NCBI GenBank assembly: GCA_023428645.1
Contig: JAEYXD010000064.1
Location: 1 to 7,863, forward strand
Reading direction: 5' to 3'
Length of the DNA stretch: 7,863 nucleotides
Source: Pseudomonadota bacterium
GTDB lineage: Bacteria; Pseudomonadota; Gammaproteobacteria; Steroidobacterales; Steroidobacteraceae
Shown here: one piece after another, positions 6,458 through 7,863 of the stretch
Position numbering within the stretch: the first letter of the stretch is position 1
Layout of the letters: each line of letters opens with the position of its first letter
The notes under the pieces: generated by a model
The model's input: only the letters and a program-made list of their open reading frames with translations
Database searches by the model: none
What the model was told of the DNA's origin: nothing
Translations under genes and position numbers: made by a program

Positions 6458-6802
6458 ATGAGCAACGACACGATTCAATGGGCGGATTTCGAAAAGGTCG
6501 AGCTGCGCGTCGGCACGATCGTGGAGGTGCAGGACTTTCCCGAGGCGCGCAAACCTGCGTGGCGGCTGCGGGTCGACTTCGGGCCTGCGATCGGCGTGAA
6601 GCAGTCGAGCGCGCAGATCACGCATCATTACACGAAGGAACAGCTGCTCGGCCGCCAGGTGATCGCGGTCGTGAATTTCCCACCGAAGCAGATCGGGCCG
6701 ATGCGATCGGAAGTTCTCGTCACCGGGTTTCACGATGCGAACGGGCACGTCGTGCTCGCCGTGCCTGAGCACGCGGTACCGAACGGCGCGAAGCTTCTGT
6801 AA
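6458..6802 (+). CDS. csaA: CsaA, tRNA-binding-domain chaperone
   Basis: This 114-residue protein is essentially one OB-fold tRNA-binding domain of the type found at the end of methionyl-tRNA synthetase. It matches CsaA over its whole length: FEKVELRVGTIVEV (11-24), the FPEARKP segment (27-33), SSAQITHHYTKEQLLGRQV, NFPPKQIGPMRSEVLV, and the closing VPNGAKLL. CsaA of Bacillus subtilis is a homodimeric cytoplasmic protein with chaperone-like activity that helps protein export by binding SecA and preproteins. In proteobacteria its role is less clear. The ATG at 6458 has GGAAG at 6446-6450, 7 bases upstream. The frame is open for 47 codons further upstream, but that part is Arg-rich noise. The gene starts 149 bases after the citrate synthase stop, so it need not share its transcript. 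Nothing is unusual in length or motifs. Confidence 0.95.
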   Translation: MSNDTIQWADFEKVELRVGTIVEVQDFPEARKPAWRLRVDFGPAIGVKQSSAQITHHYTKEQLLGRQVIAVVNFPPKQIGPMRSEVLVTGFHDANGHVVLAVPEHAVPNGAKLL

Positions 6803-6805
6803 CCG

Positions 6806-6835
6806 CTGACTAGACGCCGGCTGCACGCGTATCCT
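6806..6835 (+). promoter_or_regulatory. Possible sigma-70 promoter for the thioesterase-like gene
   Basis: CTGACT (6806-6811) and TATCCT (6830-6835) each match four of six consensus bases of the -35 and -10 boxes and are 18 bases apart. They lie in the 70-base gap between csaA and the next gene and would start a transcript about 30 bases before its ATG. In DNA this rich in G+C such a match is only suggestive, and read-through from csaA is equally possible. Confidence 0.25.
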
Positions 6836-6872
6836 GCGCCGCCCAGCGCCATGCGTTCACTCGGATAGCCCG

Positions 6873-7664
6873 ATGCAGTTCTCGGAAATCCTGGCTTCGA
6901 TCCGCTTCGATGGCTCGGTCGGCACGGTCACCGTGAGCGACGACTGGGCACAAGGCCGCGCAACGTACGGCGGTCTCGTCGCCGCCGTGGGCAACGAGGT
7001 GATCCGCAAGCTCGTGCCGGCGGAGCGGCGGTTGCGATCTTTGCAGACCACCTTCATTGGTCCCGCGAGCGCCGCGACGTGGCGAATCGAAGCCGAGGTC
7101 CTGCGCGTCGGCAAGGCAGTAACGCTCGCGCGATGCGACATCATCGATGCCGATCAAGTGGCGGCGACGCTCGTCGGCGTGTACGGCGGTCCGCGGCCAT
7201 CCGCGGTGGAAGCTCGGCCGCCGGCGGCGCGGGCCGCGCGCGAGGTCGATGCGATCAATGAAGTGCGCTTTCAACCGGGGCTGGTGCCGAACTTCGTTCA
7301 GCACTTCGGGGTTCGTTGGGCGGAAGGCGCGAAACCGTTTTCGAGCTCGGCGCGCACGCGGTCGCAGGCGTTCATTCGCCACCGCGATACGGCGGCGCTC
7401 ACCGAGTCGCACGTCATCGGGCTGATCGATTGCATTCCCTCGCCCGCGCTGTCGATGTTCAAGGAGCGCGCGCCCGCGAGCTCGCTCGTCTGGACGGCGG
7501 AATTCTTCGAGCATCGCTTCGATTTTTCGCCGGAGCGCTGGTGGCGCATCGACACGGACATCGATGCGGCGACGAGCGGGTATGTGAACCAGACCGGCAT
7601 GCTGCTGGATCCGGAGGGCACGCCGGTGGCGTTGACGCGGCAGCTGGTCGCGGTGTTCGGCTGA
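6873..7664 (+). CDS. Acyl-CoA thioesterase-like protein (double hotdog, 4HBT_3 type)
   Basis: This 263-residue cytoplasmic protein has the pattern of TesB-like double-hotdog thioesterases, which split acyl-CoA into free acid and CoA. The first hotdog includes DDWAQGRATYGGLVAA (about 23-38), then RRLRSLQTTFIGPAS (52-66) and EVLRVGKAVTLARCDI. The second covers about residues 125-263, with VIGLIDCIPSPAL, RWWRIDTDID and the closing GMLLDPEGTPVAL-RQ segment typical of the family. Asp186 in LIDCIPSP lies in the position expected for the catalytic Asp of TesB-like enzymes; this is a judgement by eye. The ATG at 6873 has only a weak CGGA (6862-6865) upstream but starts the protein where the family does. 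The gene follows csaA by 70 bases on the same strand. Natural substrate and pathway are not indicated. A related acyl-binding role without hydrolysis cannot be excluded. Confidence 0.85.
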   Translation: MQFSEILASIRFDGSVGTVTVSDDWAQGRATYGGLVAAVGNEVIRKLVPAERRLRSLQTTFIGPASAATWRIEAEVLRVGKAVTLARCDIIDADQVAATLVGVYGGPRPSAVEARPPAARAAREVDAINEVRFQPGLVPNFVQHFGVRWAEGAKPFSSSARTRSQAFIRHRDTAALTESHVIGLIDCIPSPALSMFKERAPASSLVWTAEFFEHRFDFSPERWWRIDTDIDAATSGYVNQTGMLLDPEGTPVALTRQLVAVFG

Positions 7665-7721
7665 GGCTTTCGCCTCCACCTACGCGTCGCGGGCAGCGCT
7701 GGGGGAAAGGAGCGCGCGTTC

Positions 7722-7739
7722 GGGTTTCTGTCGGAACCC
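7722..7739 (+). other. RNA hairpin after the thioesterase-like gene
   Basis: GGGTTTC (7722-7728) pairs with GGAACCC (7733-7739) around the loop TGTC, seven pairs with one G-T wobble. A smaller perfect stem, GAGGC/GCCTC (7663-7667 and 7672-7676), overlaps the thioesterase stop codon. Neither is followed by a T-run, so intrinsic termination is doubtful. They may stabilise the 3' end or belong to the leader of the next gene. Confidence 0.35.
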
Positions 7740-7745
7740 CCTTCC

Positions 7746-7769
7746 TGTCCTTGTATGTAGGCAAGGACA
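7746..7769 (+). promoter_or_regulatory. Hairpin occluding the ribosome-binding site of the last open frame
   Basis: TGTCCTTG (7746-7753) and CAAGGACA (7762-7769) form a perfect 8-bp stem with an 8-base loop. It is extendable by CC (7744-7745) with GG (7771-7772) across a one-base bulge. The right arm contains AAGGA (7763-7767), which lies 6 bases before the ATG at 7774 and would be its Shine-Dalgarno. Folding would hide that site, as in translational switches or attenuated leaders. The pairing is certain; regulation is inferred and depends on the frame being a real gene. Confidence 0.35.
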
Positions 7770-7773
7770 AGGT

Positions 7774-7863
7774 ATGAGTTCTAAGAAAGTCTCTGCTAAG
7801 TTTTCAGTCGTCGTGGTAGACCGACCTGTCCGAGGTCGAAAGACCGTGGGGAAGCATGGGTCG
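7774..7863 (+). CDS. Start of an unidentified open reading frame, cut by the window edge
   Basis: From ATG 7774 the frame stays open for 30 codons to the end of the window. An AAGGA at 7763-7767 lies 6 bases upstream, which is good spacing. The peptide begins MSSKKVSAKFSVVVVDRPVR and is basic, with a short Val-rich run. I do not recognise it. The first 13 codons use A- and T-ending codons (AGT, TCT, AAG, AAA, TCT, GCT, TTT, TCA) far more than the genes to the left, which favour G or C at third positions. That could mean recent acquisition, unusual translation-initiation needs, or that this is not a gene. The ribosome site is inside a hairpin. With so little visible, both existence and function are uncertain. 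Confidence 0.4.
   Translation, partial: MSSKKVSAKFSVVVVDRPVRGRKTVGKHGS

Noticed and set aside
1..7863. CRISPR array, tRNA/rRNA genes, transposase, toxin-antitoxin or defence module
   Set aside because: I found no regularly spaced direct repeats, cloverleaf sequences, transposase motifs or known defence domains. The genes present are metabolic and regulatory.

Overview
The window is G+C-rich chromosomal DNA, about two-thirds G+C by eye, with strong G/C preference at third codon positions. It looks like an ordinary housekeeping region of a proteobacterium. The gene content (class 1 fructose-1,6-bisphosphatase, CsaA, a LysR regulator beside a small citrate synthase, a GGDEF protein) and G+C-rich REP-like repeats would suit a gammaproteobacterium of the Xanthomonadales/Steroidobacter type. 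That placement is inference with low certainty. I see no CRISPR array, no rRNA or tRNA gene, no transposase and no recognisable defence or phage module.

Layout, left to right. The window opens inside the last codons of a GGDEF (diguanylate cyclase) gene, whose stop codon lies in a G+C-rich palindromic repeat. Next comes fbp (293-1315, +), then a hairpin, then an unusually long stand-alone beta-ketoacyl synthase (1454-3301, +). A second, inverted copy of the same repeat separates the ketosynthase from a convergent gene for a small secreted protein (3403-3777, -). About 355 gene-free bases follow. A LysR-type regulator (4133-5014, -) and a citrate-synthase-family gene (5166-6308, +) are then transcribed divergently, with a good T-N11-A LysR-type operator between them. 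csaA (6458-6802, +) and a double-hotdog thioesterase-like gene (6873-7664, +) follow. The window ends in a hairpin-rich stretch carrying the start of an unidentified reading frame (7774 onward) whose ribosome-binding site sits inside a hairpin.

How the genes relate. fbp serves gluconeogenesis. The ketosynthase and thioesterase both act on acyl-thioesters, but they are far apart and nothing shows that they work together. The clearest functional unit is the LysR/citrate synthase pair, which recalls the divergent citR-citA arrangement of Bacillus subtilis. The citrate synthase has Glu where the family normally has its catalytic Asp, so it may be a paralogue with altered chemistry or substrate. 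I found no convincing new multi-gene system. The points most worth a second look are the Asp-to-Glu change with its operator, the long ketosynthase, the inverted repeat pair and the structured leader at the right edge.
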